Counted from the first letter of the stretch, positions 24,281 through 33,303 are shown. The stretch: DNA of 33,303 nt from Acanthamoeba sp. SK_2022b (GCA_027943245.1 JANDJZ010000644.1:1-33303); one strand, 5' to 3'. Numbers and translations: made by a program. Notes: a model not told the origin generated them from the letters alone.

Positions 24281-24910
24281 CTATCCGCGCCGCCGCTCAA
24301 CCTCCGCCGCCAGCCGCCGCTGCGTTTCATCCCCTTCGCGCAGCCCGGCGATCACCCCATCGGCATCGTCGGCGCTGCGGTTTTGGCTCATCTTCCATTT
24401 GCCTTCGCGCCGGGTGACGGCGATCTCGATACCGACAATGCCTTTTAGCTGCGCGGCGATGTAGTTGGCCGGCGCGTCGTCGAGCCGCCAGGGCGCCGGG
24501 CGGCGCTCTTCCTGTTGCGCCGTCAGGTCGATCAGCTGGCGGCGCAGCCAGGCCGGGTCGTCCATTACCGTCGGCACGCCATACAGTTGCACCATGCTGT
24601 AATTCCAGGTCGGCACCACTTTGCCGGTCTGGCGCTTGCTTGGGTACCAGCCGGGCGACACATAACCTTCCAAACCCTGAAAAATCACCAGGCATTCCGC
24701 CGCGTGCTGCAGCCGCCGCCAGTGCTCGTTGGCGCGCGACAGGTGCGCCCGCAGCCGGATCTGCCCCTGTTCGACATCGGCCAGAAACGGCAGCGGATCG
24801 GCCGTCAATCCCTGCTCGCCGTGGCTGACCAATAGCCCCAACGGGTGGGCGCGCACCAGCGCCAGTTGGGCATCCAGATCGTCTTCGCGAAATGCGGCGG
24901 GTTGAAACAT
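24281..24910 (-). CDS. PaiB-like FMN-binding negative transcriptional regulator
   Basis: A 209-residue protein of the PaiB/'FMN-binding negative transcriptional regulator' family, a flavin-binding split barrel. Marks are MFQPAAFREDD at the start, HPLGLLVSHGEQGLTADPLP, GYVSPGWYPSKRQTGKVVPT followed by WNYSMVQLYG, and the KGIVGIEIAVTRREGKWKMS stretch followed by QNRS. In Bacillus, PaiB represses sporulation and protease genes; in Gram-negative bacteria the role is unknown and DNA binding is not evident from the sequence. The start ATG 24910 has AAGGAG eight bases upstream. It sits between the MFS exporter and ybiB, all on the same strand. Confidence 0.92.
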   Translation of the reverse strand: MFQPAAFREDDLDAQLALVRAHPLGLLVSHGEQGLTADPLPFLADVEQGQIRLRAHLSRANEHWRRLQHAAECLVIFQGLEGYVSPGWYPSKRQTGKVVPTWNYSMVQLYGVPTVMDDPAWLRRQLIDLTAQQEERRPAPWRLDDAPANYIAAQLKGIVGIEIAVTRREGKWKMSQNRSADDADGVIAGLREGDETQRRLAAEVERRRG

Positions 24911-24966
24911 CAGTGTGGCTCCTTACGCTCTCTCATGATGACCACAGTAAAGCACCCGCCGGCGGC

Positions 24967-26391
24967 CTACTTAAGATCCGCTTTCTGACTATTTTGAGTG
25001 ATCCGGTTTAACAAGATCAGGGCAATGCCCATCGCCAACAGATTAAATACCATGGCGCCGGCAAAGGCCTGCGCATAGCGTTCCGCCGCGCCGCCGTTTG
25101 CCAGCAGCGGCACGAAGCCGACGCCGCTGACCACGATGCCCAGCGCACCTCCCACCTGCTGCACGGTGGCAACCAGGCCCGCCGCCATGCCCGCCTGCCG
25201 CTCCTGCGCCAAACCGAGCACCAGATTCAGCAGCGGCGTCATGCTCAGCGCCTGGCCGAATCCCAGCACCACCAACCCCGGCAGCAGCCGCAGCGGATGC
25301 GCCAGCGCCGCGCCCCACAGCGCCTGGGCCATCAACAGCGCCAACCCGGCGGCGTAAATCGCCACGCCCACGCTCAGTACGCCGTTGCCCCAACGCAGCG
25401 CCAGCCGGGGCGCCAGCATCGACGCCAGCATAAAGGCCGCGCTGGCTGGGGCGAACAGGCTCCCCGCCTGAAAAGGCGTCAGCCCCGCCCCCGCCTGCAG
25501 CAGCAGCGCGAAGCACAAGAAAAACGAGGAGGCGGTGGCATAAATCGCCAGCACCACCGCCATGCCCGGCGCGAAGCCTGCCTGGCGTAACAGCGCCGGA
25601 TCGAGCACTGCATCGCCGCCGCGCCGCGCCAGACGGCGCTCCCAACGCAGGAAGCTCCATAGCGTCACCATCGCCAACGCCAGCATCGGCGCTATCCACC
25701 ACGGCCAGCCGCGCGCCGGCCCCTCCAGCAGCGGCAGCAGCAACAGCGACAGGCCGATCGCCGCCAGCCACAGGCCTACGCCGTCCAGCCGCTGCGCCTG
25801 CGCCACCCGCGATTCGGGAATGCGCCGCGCCGCCCACATCGCCAGCGCGCCAATCGGCAAATTGATCAAAAAGATCATGCGCCAACCACTGCCGAACAGG
25901 TTGGCCTCGATGATAAATCCGCCGAGGATCTGGCCGAAGATCGCCGCCAGCCCCAGCGTCATGCCCAGCCAGGCGAAGGCGCGCCGCCGCTGTTGCGGCG
26001 CGTACAGCACCCGCATCAAGGCGTAGATCTGCGGGAACAGCAGCGCCGCCGCCGCCCCCTGCAGGATACGCGCCGCGATCAGCAGGTTGAGCGATCCCGC
26101 CAGCCCGCACAGCAGAGAGCTCAGCGTAAATCCCAACATGCCGAGGCTGAACAGACGCCGGCGCCCGAAGCGATCCCCCAGACGCCCACCGGCGATTAGC
26201 AGCACCCCGAACGCCAGTTCATAGCCGGCGACGATCAAACCGACACCGGCGAAATCGGCGGCGAACTGCCGCTGGATCACCGGCGCCGCCACGTTGACCA
26301 CAAACAGATCGAACACCGTGACGAAGCCGCCCAACAGCAGCACCGGCAGGCCGGGCAGCCCTCGCCGCTCACGAGATAATGAATATTCCAT
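24967..26391 (-). CDS. MFS transporter, DHA2 (EmrB/QacA) family
   Basis: A 474-residue inner-membrane exporter with about 14 hydrophobic segments. The first helix carries FVTVFDLFVVNVAAPVIQ, the DHA2 signature with an acidic residue in TM1; GGRLGDRFGRRRLF is the MFS loop 2–3 motif A, and GSGWRMIFLINLPIGALA follows TM5 as in EmrB/QacA. These proteins expel drugs or dyes with protons; the substrate is unknown. The start ATG 26391 has an excellent ribosome site (GGAGG). It is divergent from an MmyB-type regulator (26491), the classic layout of an exporter and its own regulator. Confidence 0.9.
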   Translation of the reverse strand: MEYSLSRERRGLPGLPVLLLGGFVTVFDLFVVNVAAPVIQRQFAADFAGVGLIVAGYELAFGVLLIAGGRLGDRFGRRRLFSLGMLGFTLSSLLCGLAGSLNLLIAARILQGAAAALLFPQIYALMRVLYAPQQRRRAFAWLGMTLGLAAIFGQILGGFIIEANLFGSGWRMIFLINLPIGALAMWAARRIPESRVAQAQRLDGVGLWLAAIGLSLLLLPLLEGPARGWPWWIAPMLALAMVTLWSFLRWERRLARRGGDAVLDPALLRQAGFAPGMAVVLAIYATASSFFLCFALLLQAGAGLTPFQAGSLFAPASAAFMLASMLAPRLALRWGNGVLSVGVAIYAAGLALLMAQALWGAALAHPLRLLPGLVVLGFGQALSMTPLLNLVLGLAQERQAGMAAGLVATVQQVGGALGIVVSGVGFVPLLANGGAAERYAQAFAGAMVFNLLAMGIALILLNRITQNSQKADLK

Positions 26392-26440
26392 ACCACCTCC
26401 AGAGATTATGATGGCCGCAGTATGGAACAGGGTTTAAACT

Positions 26441-26465
26441 GTTACTATATAGCCAGTTATACTAT
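26441..26465. promoter_or_regulatory. Divergent promoter/operator region for the MFS and MmyB-type genes
   Basis: AT-rich island in GC-rich surroundings. TACTAT occurs twice (26443–26448 and 26460–26465), and GTTACTATA and GTTATACTA are imperfect repeats 15 bases apart. TATACT (26458–26463) on the plus strand and TATAGT on the minus strand (26444–26449) are plausible -10 elements for the two divergent genes, which would place both under one bound protein. Suggestive only. Confidence 0.45.
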
Positions 26466-26490
26466 TACTCACAGCAACAGGACGGCCGCC

Positions 26491-27330
26491 ATGCCCCCAC
26501 GTACCCTCGAGCGCACCCGCCACGAACTGGCGGATTTTCTACGTCAAAAGCGAGAACAGCTGTCGCCGGAGGCGGTCGGTTTGCCGAGCGGCAGCCGCCG
26601 CCGCACGCCGGGATTGCGGCGCGAGGAAGTCGCGGCGCTGGCCGGCGTCGGCCTCACCTGGTACACCTGGCTGGAACAAGGCAGGGAAATCAATGCGTCG
26701 GTGGCATTTTTGGAGAACCTGGCGCGGGTGCTGCAGCTCGACGCCGCCGGCCGCTACCACCTGTTTTTATTGGCGCATCAGCGGCCGCCGGTGCCGGTCG
26801 GCCATCAGTGGTGCCAGGTCTCGCCGCTGGTGCGGCGGCTGCTGGACGACCTTGTGCTGCGGCCGGCCTACGTCATGAACCTGAGTTGGGACATCATCGC
26901 CTGGAACCCGGCGGCGCAGCGACTGTTCGCCATCGGCGAACGCCCGGCGGAAGAGCGCAACATGTTGTGGATGCTGTTTGCCGATCCGCAGCTCAATGAA
27001 CGCCTGCTGGAGTGGGAGGCGCAGGCACCGCAAATCCTGGCCAGCTTCCGCCGCGACTACGCCCGCGCGCCGGAGGATGAGGTAATGCGCCAACGGGTAC
27101 AGGCGCTGGAGCGGGTATCGCCGCCGTTCCGCCGGCTCTGGCGGCAGCACGATATCCACGGGCGCTGCCAGGGGCGGCGCAGCTTTATCGTTCCGGAGAT
27201 CGGCCCGATCACCTTTGACCACGCCTCTTTCATCGTCGACGAAGAGAACCACCTGCGGCTGGTGATGTACAGCGCGCTGCCGGACGAGCCGGCCAGCGCG
27301 GCGTTTGAAGCGCTGCTGCGCGAGGGTTAA
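26491..27330 (+). CDS. Helix-turn-helix regulator with MmyB-like ligand-binding domain
   Basis: A 279-residue regulator. The XRE-type helix-turn-helix (residues ~8–75) begins TRHELADFLRQKREQLSPE and has the RRTPGLRREEVAALAGVGLT stretch followed by WYTWLEQGR, the hallmark of this family. The C-terminal MLTR ligand-binding domain is shown by the NLSWDIIAWNPAAQRLF stretch, ERNMLWMLFADP and a late TFDHASFIVDEENHLRLVMY segment. Members control nearby oxidoreductase or exporter genes and may bind fatty acids or aromatics. ATG 26491 has AGGA eight bases upstream and is preferred over 26422. It is divergent from the MFS gene and convergent with the LysE gene, sharing four bases. Confidence 0.9.
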   Translation: MPPRTLERTRHELADFLRQKREQLSPEAVGLPSGSRRRTPGLRREEVAALAGVGLTWYTWLEQGREINASVAFLENLARVLQLDAAGRYHLFLLAHQRPPVPVGHQWCQVSPLVRRLLDDLVLRPAYVMNLSWDIIAWNPAAQRLFAIGERPAEERNMLWMLFADPQLNERLLEWEAQAPQILASFRRDYARAPEDEVMRQRVQALERVSPPFRRLWRQHDIHGRCQGRRSFIVPEIGPITFDHASFIVDEENHLRLVMYSALPDEPASAAFEALLREG

Positions 27331-27956
27331 CGGCGGCTGTCGAAAATGAGCTTGCAGGCCAGCCCGGCGAACACCCCGCTCAGCAGGTAGTTCGGCCAGC
27401 GGGCGCTGAAGCGGCGGCCGGCGAAGCGGCTTTTCATGCCGCTGACCGCCAGGATCACCCCACCGTTAATCAGCAACCCCACCAGATTCAGCACCGTCGC
27501 CAGCGCCAGCATCTGCACCACCACCGAGCCTGAACGCGGATCGATAAACTGCGGGAACAGCGCCAGTACGAACAGCGCCATTTTCGGGTTGAGGATGTTG
27601 GTGAACAGCCCCTGGCGGAAGATGCGCGCCGTCGGCACCGCCTGCAACCCGGCGGAAGCCTGCAAACTGCTGCCGGATCGCAGCGTTTTCCACGCTAGAT
27701 AGAGCAGATAGGCGGCGCCCAGCATTCTTACCGCGTCGTAGGCCAGCGGCACGGCGACGAACAGTTGCGACAACCCCAGCGCCGCCGCCAACGCGTGGCA
27801 ATACGTGCCGAGCTGAATGCCCGCCAGCGAAGCGAAACCGGCGCGCCGCCCCTGGCTGACGCTGCGCGAAGCGATCAGCAGCATATCCGGGCCGGGGGTC
27901 AGCGCCAGCGCCACGCAGGCACCGGAAAACAACAACAGCGTTGCGGCATCAATCAT
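27327..27956 (-). CDS. LysE/RhtB-family amino-acid exporter
   Basis: A 209-residue inner-membrane protein with about six hydrophobic segments. The family pattern is clear: LTPGPDMLLIASRSVSQGRR following TM1, GIQLGTYCHALAAALGLSQL, YDAVRMLGAAYLLYLAWKTL, and FRQGLFTNILNPKMALF, with the conserved 'NPK' loop. RhtB-type proteins export homoserine, threonine, leucine or other amino acids. The start ATG 27956 has AGGTGA upstream. It sits 79 bases after the prpD stop on the same strand, so read-through from the prp operon is possible but not expected given hairpins between them. No regulator is adjacent. Confidence 0.88.
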   Translation of the reverse strand: MIDAATLLLFSGACVALALTPGPDMLLIASRSVSQGRRAGFASLAGIQLGTYCHALAAALGLSQLFVAVPLAYDAVRMLGAAYLLYLAWKTLRSGSSLQASAGLQAVPTARIFRQGLFTNILNPKMALFVLALFPQFIDPRSGSVVVQMLALATVLNLVGLLINGGVILAVSGMKSRFAGRRFSARWPNYLLSGVFAGLACKLIFDSRR

Positions 27957-27973
27957 GAATCACCTGATAAGAA

Positions 27974-28031
27974 GATGGACGGGAATGGAGCGTCCATCAT
28001 AGCGACGCCGACGTGGCTTGTCAGCGTCGCT
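27974..28031 (-). terminator. Tandem hairpins between prpD and the LysE gene
   Basis: Two perfect 8-base inverted repeats stand in tandem: GATGGACG (27974–27981) with CGTCCATC (27991–27998), and AGCGACGC (28001–28008) with GCGTCGCT (28024–28031). They lie just past the prpD stop and probably end the prp transcript, though a U-rich tract is lacking. Confidence 0.55.
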
Positions 28032-28035
28032 CGCG

Positions 28036-29487
28036 TCAGATCACCCACAGATCGAGATACTCGTTGACCGGCATCTGCGCCAGCCGCTGCCGGTCCAGCG
28101 ACACCTCGAGAATACGCTGCTGCTGCAGGGCCGGGAACTGGCGCGCCAGGTTGGTTTTGAACTTCTCGATCAGCAGTGGGATGCCCTCTTCGCGCCGCCG
28201 TGCATGGCCGATAGGGTACTCCACCGCCACCTCATCCAGGCGGCTGCCGTCGGCGAACTCCACCGTCAGCGCATTGGCGATCGATCGTTTTTCCGGATCG
28301 TGATAATCGCGGGTGAAGGCAGGATCTTCATGGCAGTGGATCTTGCCGCGCAACGCGTCGATGCGCGGATCCTCCGCCACCCGATCCTCGTAGTCCGCCG
28401 CCGTCAGCCGGCCGAACAGCAGCGGGATCGCCACCATATACTGAATGCAGTGATCGCGATCCGCCGGGTTATCCAGCGGCCCCTGCTTGTCGATAATGCG
28501 CAGGCAGGCCTCGTGAGTGCGGATGCTCACCCTGGCGATGTCGGCGGCGGTTTTACCGGCGGCCTGCATATGACGGTACAGCGTCATGGCCGCCTCCACG
28601 GCGGTCTGGGCATGGAACTCCGCCGGGAACGAAATTTTAAACAGCACGTTCTCCATCACGTACGCGCCGTACGGCCGCTGGAAGCGGAAAGGCTTGCCGT
28701 TGAAAGAGACGTCGTAGAACCCCCAGGTCGGCGCCGTCAGCGCCGAGGGGTAGCCCATCTCGCCGGTGGCGGCCATCAGCGCCAGCCGCACCGCGCGGGC
28801 GGTCGCATCCCCCGCCGCCCAGGATTTGCGGGTGCCGGCGTTCGGCGCGTGGCGATAGGTACGCAGCGACTGCCCGTCCACCCACGCCAGCGACACCGCG
28901 TTCAGGATCTCCGCCCGGCTCAGGCCGAGCAGCTGCGCCACCACCGCGGTGGACGCCACCTTCACCAGCAGCACGTGATCCAACCCCACCCGGTTGAAGG
29001 CGTTTTCCAGCGCCAGACAGCCCTGGATCTCATGCGCCTTGATCATGGCGATCAACACCTGCCGCATGGTCAGCGGCACCTTGCCCGCCGCCACCGCCTG
29101 GCGCGAGAGCCAGTCGGCCACCGCCAGGATCCCGCCCAGGTTGTCCGACGGGTGGCCCCACTCCGCCGCCAGCCAGGTGTCGTTGAAGTCGAGCCAGCGG
29201 ATCATGGCGCCGATATTGAACGCCGCCTGCACCGGATCCAGCTGGAAGCGGGTGCCCGGCACCCGGCTGCCGTTCAGCACCTCGGCGCCCGGCACCACCG
29301 GCCCCATCAGTTTCTTGCAGGCCGGATAGCTCAGCGCCTCCAGCCCGCAGCCGAGGGTATCGAGCAGGCAATAGTGGGCGGTGCGGTACGCCGCCGGGGT
29401 ATCGACGGCCTCTTTCATCACATAATCGACGATATCGACCATTTCGCGATCGAACGGCGGACGGCGGGTATTGGCAGACTCAAGCAT
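28036..29487 (-). CDS. prpD: 2-methylcitrate dehydratase
   Basis: A 483-residue MmgE/PrpD-family dehydratase, the E. coli length. It converts 2-methylcitrate to 2-methyl-cis-aconitate in the methylcitrate cycle of propionate breakdown. Typical blocks are [50 protein letters not shown] followed by [33 protein letters not shown] and [14 protein letters not shown]. The N-terminus offers several Met codons; ATG 29487 has GGGA at six bases and gives the standard length, while ATG 29508 lacks a ribosome site. It is the third gene of prpBCD. No prpE follows. Confidence 0.97.
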   Translation of the reverse strand: MLESANTRRPPFDREMVDIVDYVMKEAVDTPAAYRTAHYCLLDTLGCGLEALSYPACKKLMGPVVPGAEVLNGSRVPGTRFQLDPVQAAFNIGAMIRWLDFNDTWLAAEWGHPSDNLGGILAVADWLSRQAVAAGKVPLTMRQVLIAMIKAHEIQGCLALENAFNRVGLDHVLLVKVASTAVVAQLLGLSRAEILNAVSLAWVDGQSLRTYRHAPNAGTRKSWAAGDATARAVRLALMAATGEMGYPSALTAPTWGFYDVSFNGKPFRFQRPYGAYVMENVLFKISFPAEFHAQTAVEAAMTLYRHMQAAGKTAADIARVSIRTHEACLRIIDKQGPLDNPADRDHCIQYMVAIPLLFGRLTAADYEDRVAEDPRIDALRGKIHCHEDPAFTRDYHDPEKRSIANALTVEFADGSRLDEVAVEYPIGHARRREEGIPLLIEKFKTNLARQFPALQQQRILEVSLDRQRLAQMPVNEYLDLWVI

Positions 29488-29527
29488 CATGATTCCCAAA
29501 GGCTCCATAGTGAATAACGATCGGCGC

Positions 29528-30691
29528 TCAGCGCTGATCCAGCGGTACGAACGCCCGCGCTTCCGGCCCGGTATAGTTGGCGGACGGGCGAATGATTTTG
29601 TTGTCCTGCCGTTGCTCGATGATGTGCGCCGACCAACCGCTCACCCGCGCCATGACAAACAGCGGCGTGAACATTTCGGTGGGCACCCCCAGCTGGTGAT
29701 AAGACACCGCCGAGAACCAGTCGAGGTTGGGGAACATCTTTTTGGTGTCGCGCATCACGCTTTCCAGCCGATCGGCGATGTCATACAGCTTCATCGCCCC
29801 CGCTTCCTGCGACAGGCGCAGCGCGATCTCTTTGATCACCTGATGGCGCGGATCGGAGACGGTGTACACCGGGTGCCCGAAGCCAATCACCACCTCTTTG
29901 TTGTCGATGCGGCGGCGAATGTCGGCTTCCGCTTCGTCCGGCGTTTCATAGCGTTGCTGGATCTCCAGCGACACCTCGTTGGCGCCGCCGTGCTTCGGCC
30001 CGCGCAGCGCGCCAATGGCGCCGACGATCGCCGAATAGACATCGGATCCGGTGCCGGCGATCACCCGGCCGGCGAAGGTCGAGGCGTTGAACTCATGCTC
30101 GGCGTACAGGATCAAGGAAGCGTGCATCGCCTGTTCCCAACTGGCGGAAGGCGCTTCGCCGTGCAGCAGGTGCAGGAAGTGGCCGCCGATGGAATCGTCG
30201 TCGGTCTCCGGCTGAATGCGCTCGCCGTTGTGGCTGTAGTGATACCAATACAGCAGCATCGATCCCAGCGACGCCAGCAGCCGGTCGGCGATGTCGCGCG
30301 CGCCGGCCGCGCCGTGCTGCTCTTTTTCCGGCAGCGTGCAGCCAAGGGCCGAGACGCCGGTGCGCATCACGTCCATCGGGTGAGACGCCGCAGGCAACGC
30401 CTCAAGCACCGTGCGCACGCTGGCGGGCAGGCCGCGCAGCGCTTTGAGACGGTGTTTGTAGGCCTGCAGCTCATCGCGGTTGGGCAATTTGCCGTGGATC
30501 AGCAGGTGGGCAACCTCTTCAAACTCGCAGTGGCGCGCGAGATCGAGAATGTCGTAACCGCGATAGTGCAGATCGTTGCCGCTGCGCCCTACGGAGCACA
30601 GCGCGGTATTCCCGGCGGGCACGCCGGATAACGCCACGGATTTTTTCGGCTTATCGCCAGTCGGGCTTTGCGGGGGGATCGCTTGGCTCAT
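29528..30691 (-). CDS. prpC: 2-methylcitrate synthase
   Basis: A 387-residue citrate-synthase-family enzyme that condenses propionyl-CoA with oxaloacetate. The catalytic residues are His234 ([10 protein letters not shown]), His273 (GFGHPVY) and Asp324 (NLDWFSA). The [12 protein letters not shown] stretch and GMKL-like [11 protein letters not shown] also belong to the family. The length and the [19 protein letters not shown] segment distinguish the prpC type from GltA. ATG 30691 has a GAGGA ribosome site seven bases upstream. It lies between prpB (33-base gap) and prpD (40-base gap). Confidence 0.97.
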   Translation of the reverse strand: MSQAIPPQSPTGDKPKKSVALSGVPAGNTALCSVGRSGNDLHYRGYDILDLARHCEFEEVAHLLIHGKLPNRDELQAYKHRLKALRGLPASVRTVLEALPAASHPMDVMRTGVSALGCTLPEKEQHGAAGARDIADRLLASLGSMLLYWYHYSHNGERIQPETDDDSIGGHFLHLLHGEAPSASWEQAMHASLILYAEHEFNASTFAGRVIAGTGSDVYSAIVGAIGALRGPKHGGANEVSLEIQQRYETPDEAEADIRRRIDNKEVVIGFGHPVYTVSDPRHQVIKEIALRLSQEAGAMKLYDIADRLESVMRDTKKMFPNLDWFSAVSYHQLGVPTEMFTPLFVMARVSGWSAHIIEQRQDNKIIRPSANYTGPEARAFVPLDQR

Positions 30692-30724
30692 ACTGTCCTC
30701 GTTTGGCTTCTGCGTGAATGGCGC

Positions 30725-31615
30725 TTATTCGTCGCGCTGGCGAGCGAACAGAGCGTCGAGTTTCTCTTCGAACAAATAGTAGTTGATGCTTTCGTACAGC
30801 TCGTTGCGGGTCTGCATGGTGTCGATGACGCTTTTCTGCGTGCCCTCCTCGCGCAGGGCGCGGTATACCCGCTCCGCCGCGCGGTTCATCGCCCGGAAGG
30901 CCGACAGCGGATACAGCGCCATATCCACCTGGGCGCTGCGCAACTCGTCGGTGGTAAACAGCGGCGTCGCGCCGAACTCGGTGATATTGGCCAGGATCGG
31001 CACCTGCGTCGCTTCAGCGAAGCGGCGGTACATGCCCAGTTCGGTGATCGCTTCCGGGAACAGCATGTCGGCCCCGGCCGCCACGTAAGCCTGAGCGCGC
31101 TCGATGGCCGCCTCCAGCCCCTCCACCGCCAGCGCGTCGGTGCGCGCCATGATCACGAAGTCCGGATCGCTGCGCGCATCCACCGCCGCCTTGATGCGAT
31201 CCACCATCTCTTCGGTGGAGACGATGGCCTTATTGGGCCGATGGCCGCAGCGCTTGGCGCCGACCTGATCTTCGATATGCAGCGCCGCCGCCCCGGCCTT
31301 GCTCACCGAGCGCACCGTGCGGGCGACGTTGAACGCCGAAGCGCCGAAACCGCTGTCCACATCCACCAGCAGCGGCAGCGGGCAAACGTCGGTGATGCGG
31401 CGAATGTCGGTCAACACATCGTCCAGGGTCGAAATGCCCAGATCCGGCAATCCCAGCGAACCGGCCGCCACGCCGCCGCCGGAAAGGTAGATGGCCTGGA
31501 ATCCGGCCCGCTGGGCCAGCAGCGCATGGTTGGCGTTGATCGCGCCGGCGATTTGCAGGGGTTTTTCTTTACTCAGGGCCTGACGAAAGGCGAGCCCGGG
31601 TGAGCGCAGCGTCAT
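30725..31615 (-). CDS. prpB: 2-methylisocitrate lyase
   Basis: A 296-residue isocitrate-lyase-superfamily enzyme that splits 2-methylisocitrate into pyruvate and succinate. The catalytic motif KRCGH is at residues 121–125 with Cys123; the metal-binding VDVDSGFG is at 84–91, and SGGG at 45–48 binds the substrate. It is the first gene of prpBCD and is divergent from prpR, with a sigma-54 promoter 36 bases upstream of its start. Confidence 0.97.
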   Translation of the reverse strand: MTLRSPGLAFRQALSKEKPLQIAGAINANHALLAQRAGFQAIYLSGGGVAAGSLGLPDLGISTLDDVLTDIRRITDVCPLPLLVDVDSGFGASAFNVARTVRSVSKAGAAALHIEDQVGAKRCGHRPNKAIVSTEEMVDRIKAAVDARSDPDFVIMARTDALAVEGLEAAIERAQAYVAAGADMLFPEAITELGMYRRFAEATQVPILANITEFGATPLFTTDELRSAQVDMALYPLSAFRAMNRAAERVYRALREEGTQKSVIDTMQTRNELYESINYYLFEEKLDALFARQRDE

Positions 31616-31650
31616 GACGTTTTCTCCGATTAGCCAGATGAGACAGACAG

Positions 31651-31666
31651 AGCAAGGGGCGGGCCA
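31651..31666 (-). promoter_or_regulatory. Sigma-54 promoter of prpBCD
   Basis: Read on the minus strand, TGGCCCG-CCCC-TTGCT matches TGGCACG-N4-TTGCW with a single mismatch, and GG and GC are 10 bases apart. The expected transcription start is near 31640, 25 bases before prpB. prpBCDE is sigma-54 and PrpR dependent in Salmonella and E. coli. Confidence 0.82.
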
Positions 31667-31759
31667 GGTTGCACTTCGGTGGGGGAAAAATTAAAAACTA
31701 TAAAAATAAGTGAGTTACAACATATTCAGCGCCATTGGCCTGGCAAAGGGGTAAAAAAC

Positions 31760-31817
31760 GTTTCAGTTAACGTTTCAATCGTTGTTTCACACAGTAAATT
31801 TGAAACATCACTGAAAC
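31760..31817. promoter_or_regulatory. PrpR-type activator boxes (GTTTCA/TGAAAC)
   Basis: Three GTTTCA copies (31760–31765, 31772–31777, 31784–31789), exactly 12 bases apart, face two TGAAAC copies (31801–31806, 31812–31817). The outermost pair is an 8-base perfect inverted repeat (GTTTCAGT/ACTGAAAC). They lie about 95–155 bases before the sigma-54 promoter, in enhancer position for prpBCD and just before prpR. Confidence 0.7.
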
Positions 31818-31859
31818 CGGGCTACACCTAATGCAGCCACTTCCATTCGGTAACCCACC

Positions 31860-33303
31860 ATGAGCGATCACGTCACGCCGGACAAACCGGTGATCTGGAC
31901 CGTCTCCATCACCCGCCTGTTCGATCTGTTCCGGGACATCAGCCTCGAGTTCGACCATCTGGCGACCATCATCCCGATCCGCCTCGGCTTTGAGGAGGCG
32001 GTGCAGCACATCCGCGCCCGACTGGCGACCGAGCCTTGCGACGCCATCATCGCCGCCGGCTCCAACGGCGCCTACCTGAAAAGCCGCCTGTCGGTGCCGG
32101 TCATCCTGGTCAAGCCCGGCGGTTTCGATCTGCTGCAGGCGCTGAGCAAGGCGCGCAGAACCGCCGATCGGATCGGCGTCATCACCTATAAGACCCCTCT
32201 GCCCGCACTGCTGGAGTTCCAGCAAACCTTCGATCTGCCGCTGGAGCAGCGCAGCTACGTCACCGAAGAGGATGCGCGCGGCCAGATCGCCGAGCTGAAA
32301 GCCGCCGGCATTCAGGCGGTGGTCGGCGCCGGCCTCATCAGCGATCTGGCGGAAGAGGCCGGGCTCACCGCCATTTTTCTCTATTCCGCCGCCACCCTGC
32401 GCGCCGCCTTCAGCGATGCGCTGGACGTGACGCGCCTGATGCGGGGCGGCGGCAAACGCGGTGGCGATTACGCCGCGCGCAATACCCTGCAACCGCGCTA
32501 CGGGCTGGACGATTTGCAGGGCGAGTCCCCGCAGATGGAGCAGATGCGGCGCACCATCATGCTGTACGCCCGCTCGCCGGCGGCGGTATTAATTGAAGGA
32601 GAAACCGGCACCGGCAAGGAGCTGGCGGCGCAGGCGATCCACCGGGAATACTTTTCCCGGCGCGGCGCACCGGCCAGGGGCGCGACGCCGCCGTTCGTCG
32701 CCATTAACTGCGGCGCCATCGCCGAATCGCTGCTGGAGGCGGAGCTGTTCGGCTATGAGGAAGGCGCCTTTACCGGCTCACGGCGCGGCGGCCGACGGGG
32801 GCTGCTGGAAACCGCCAACGGCGGCACCCTGTTTCTGGATGAGATCGGCGAAATGCCGCTGCACCTGCAAACCCGGCTGCTGCGCGCGCTGGAAGAGAAG
32901 GCCGTCACCCGGGTCGGCGGGCAGCAGCCGGTGGCGGTCGACTTTCGCGTCATCAGCGCCACCCACAACCACCTGGAGCAGGCGATTCAACGGGGCGACT
33001 TTCGCGCCGATCTGTTCTACCGCCTGAGCGCCCTGCGGCTGCAGCTGCCGCCGCTGCGGGCGCGCGGCGACGATATCGCTATGCTGGCGGAACACTTTCT
33101 GAAACGGTCACTGGCGGCGCTCGACGTGCCGCTGACGGAGCCGCTGCGCGCCGCCATGGCCGGCTGTTACGCCGCGCTGAGTCATTACGCCTGGCCCGGC
33201 AACCTGCGCGAACTGCGCAACATGATGGAGCGGGTGGCGCTGATGCTGAGCACCGGCGCCGCACCGAGCGGCGAGACGCTACGCTGGCTGCTGCCGGAGC
33301 TGG
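31860..33303 (+). CDS. prpR: Propionate catabolism sigma-54 activator PrpR (3' end outside window)
   Basis: A bacterial enhancer-binding protein that activates prpBCD with sigma-54; 481 codons are visible and the frame is open to the window edge, against 528 residues in E. coli. The N-terminal PrpR domain (about 1–210) senses 2-methylcitrate; [20 protein letters not shown] and [20 protein letters not shown] are characteristic. The AAA+ domain has Walker A GETGTGKE at 247–254, the sigma-54 contact loop GAFTGS at 302–307 (Ser in place of the commonest Ala, as in the E. coli protein as I recall it) and Walker [13 protein letters not shown] from 321. The C-terminal helix-turn-helix lies beyond the edge. 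No good ribosome site precedes ATG 31860; a leader with the GTTTCA repeats is upstream. Confidence 0.95.
   Translation, partial: MSDHVTPDKPVIWTVSITRLFDLFRDISLEFDHLATIIPIRLGFEEAVQHIRARLATEPCDAIIAAGSNGAYLKSRLSVPVILVKPGGFDLLQALSKARRTADRIGVITYKTPLPALLEFQQTFDLPLEQRSYVTEEDARGQIAELKAAGIQAVVGAGLISDLAEEAGLTAIFLYSAATLRAAFSDALDVTRLMRGGGKRGGDYAARNTLQPRYGLDDLQGESPQMEQMRRTIMLYARSPAAVLIEGETGTGKELAAQAIHREYFSRRGAPARGATPPFVAINCGAIAESLLEAELFGYEEGAFTGSRRGGRRGLLETANGGTLFLDEIGEMPLHLQTRLLRALEEKAVTRVGGQQPVAVDFRVISATHNHLEQAIQRGDFRADLFYRLSALRLQLPPLRARGDDIAMLAEHFLKRSLAALDVPLTEPLRAAMAGCYAALSHYAWPGNLRELRNMMERVALMLSTGAAPSGETLRWLLPEL

Noticed and set aside
28018..29517. Plus-strand open frame of 499 codons opposite prpD
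   Set aside because: Antisense to a gene with clear full-length homology; composition is Arg/His-rich and typical of a shadow.
31767..32492. Minus-strand open frame opposite the start of prpR
   Set aside because: The plus strand encodes an unmistakable PrpR with N-terminal and AAA+ domains through this region, open to the window end.

Overview
The window looks like a stretch of an enterobacterial (Yersiniaceae) chromosome, most probably Serratia of the marcescens group. Coding DNA is GC-rich and densely packed. The order ompX–rhtA–dps–glnHPQ–ybiO–rlmF–(mcbA-like)–ybiB follows the familiar E. coli ybi/gln region, with extra genes slotted between the backbone members. Species assignment is inference from gene content and composition; no database search was possible.

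Layout. (1) 1–1997: the 3' end of a hydroxypyruvate/2-oxo-tetronate isomerase gene, then a GntP-type permease. (2) 2061–4543: a GNAT acetyltransferase, then a LysR regulator divergent from a nitrilase-family amidohydrolase, sharing a perfect inverted repeat. (3) 4630–8839: ompX, divergent rhtA, a YhcH-family protein convergent with a small P-loop kinase, dps with an OxyR-like site, and ybiI. (4) 8980–13783: the glnHPQ glutamine ABC transporter with NtrC sites and a sigma-54 promoter, then the mechanosensitive channel ybiO. (5) 13780–16070: a minus-strand operon of a TetR regulator, a GNAT acetyltransferase and a membrane-anchored alpha/beta hydrolase, with a palindromic operator in front. (6) 16178–17482: a soluble PAS-PAS-MCP (BdlA-like) sensor. 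(7) 17778–21316: rlmF, a flavin-reductase-fold protein, a McbA/BhsA-like small periplasmic protein, a small lipoprotein with a decayed paralogue fragment next to it, and a CynT-type carbonic anhydrase. (8) 21380–27956: an M3 metallopeptidase, ybiB, a PaiB-like protein, an MFS exporter divergent from an MmyB-type regulator, and a LysE exporter. (9) 28036–33303: the prpBCD methylcitrate operon, with a sigma-54 promoter and repeated GTTTCA boxes, divergent from prpR, which runs off the window.

How the genes work together. Much of the window concerns nutrient status and stress: NtrC/sigma-54 control of glutamine uptake, PrpR/sigma-54 control of propionate breakdown, OxyR-type control of Dps, and several exporters (rhtA, LysE family, MFS). 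I found no CRISPR array, insertion sequence, prophage, tRNA or rRNA gene, and nothing that amounts to an obvious new defence or secretion system. The points most worth a second look are the lipoprotein and its decayed tandem copy, the TetR–GNAT–hydrolase operon, the cytosolic PAS-PAS-MCP sensor and the LysR/nitrilase pair.
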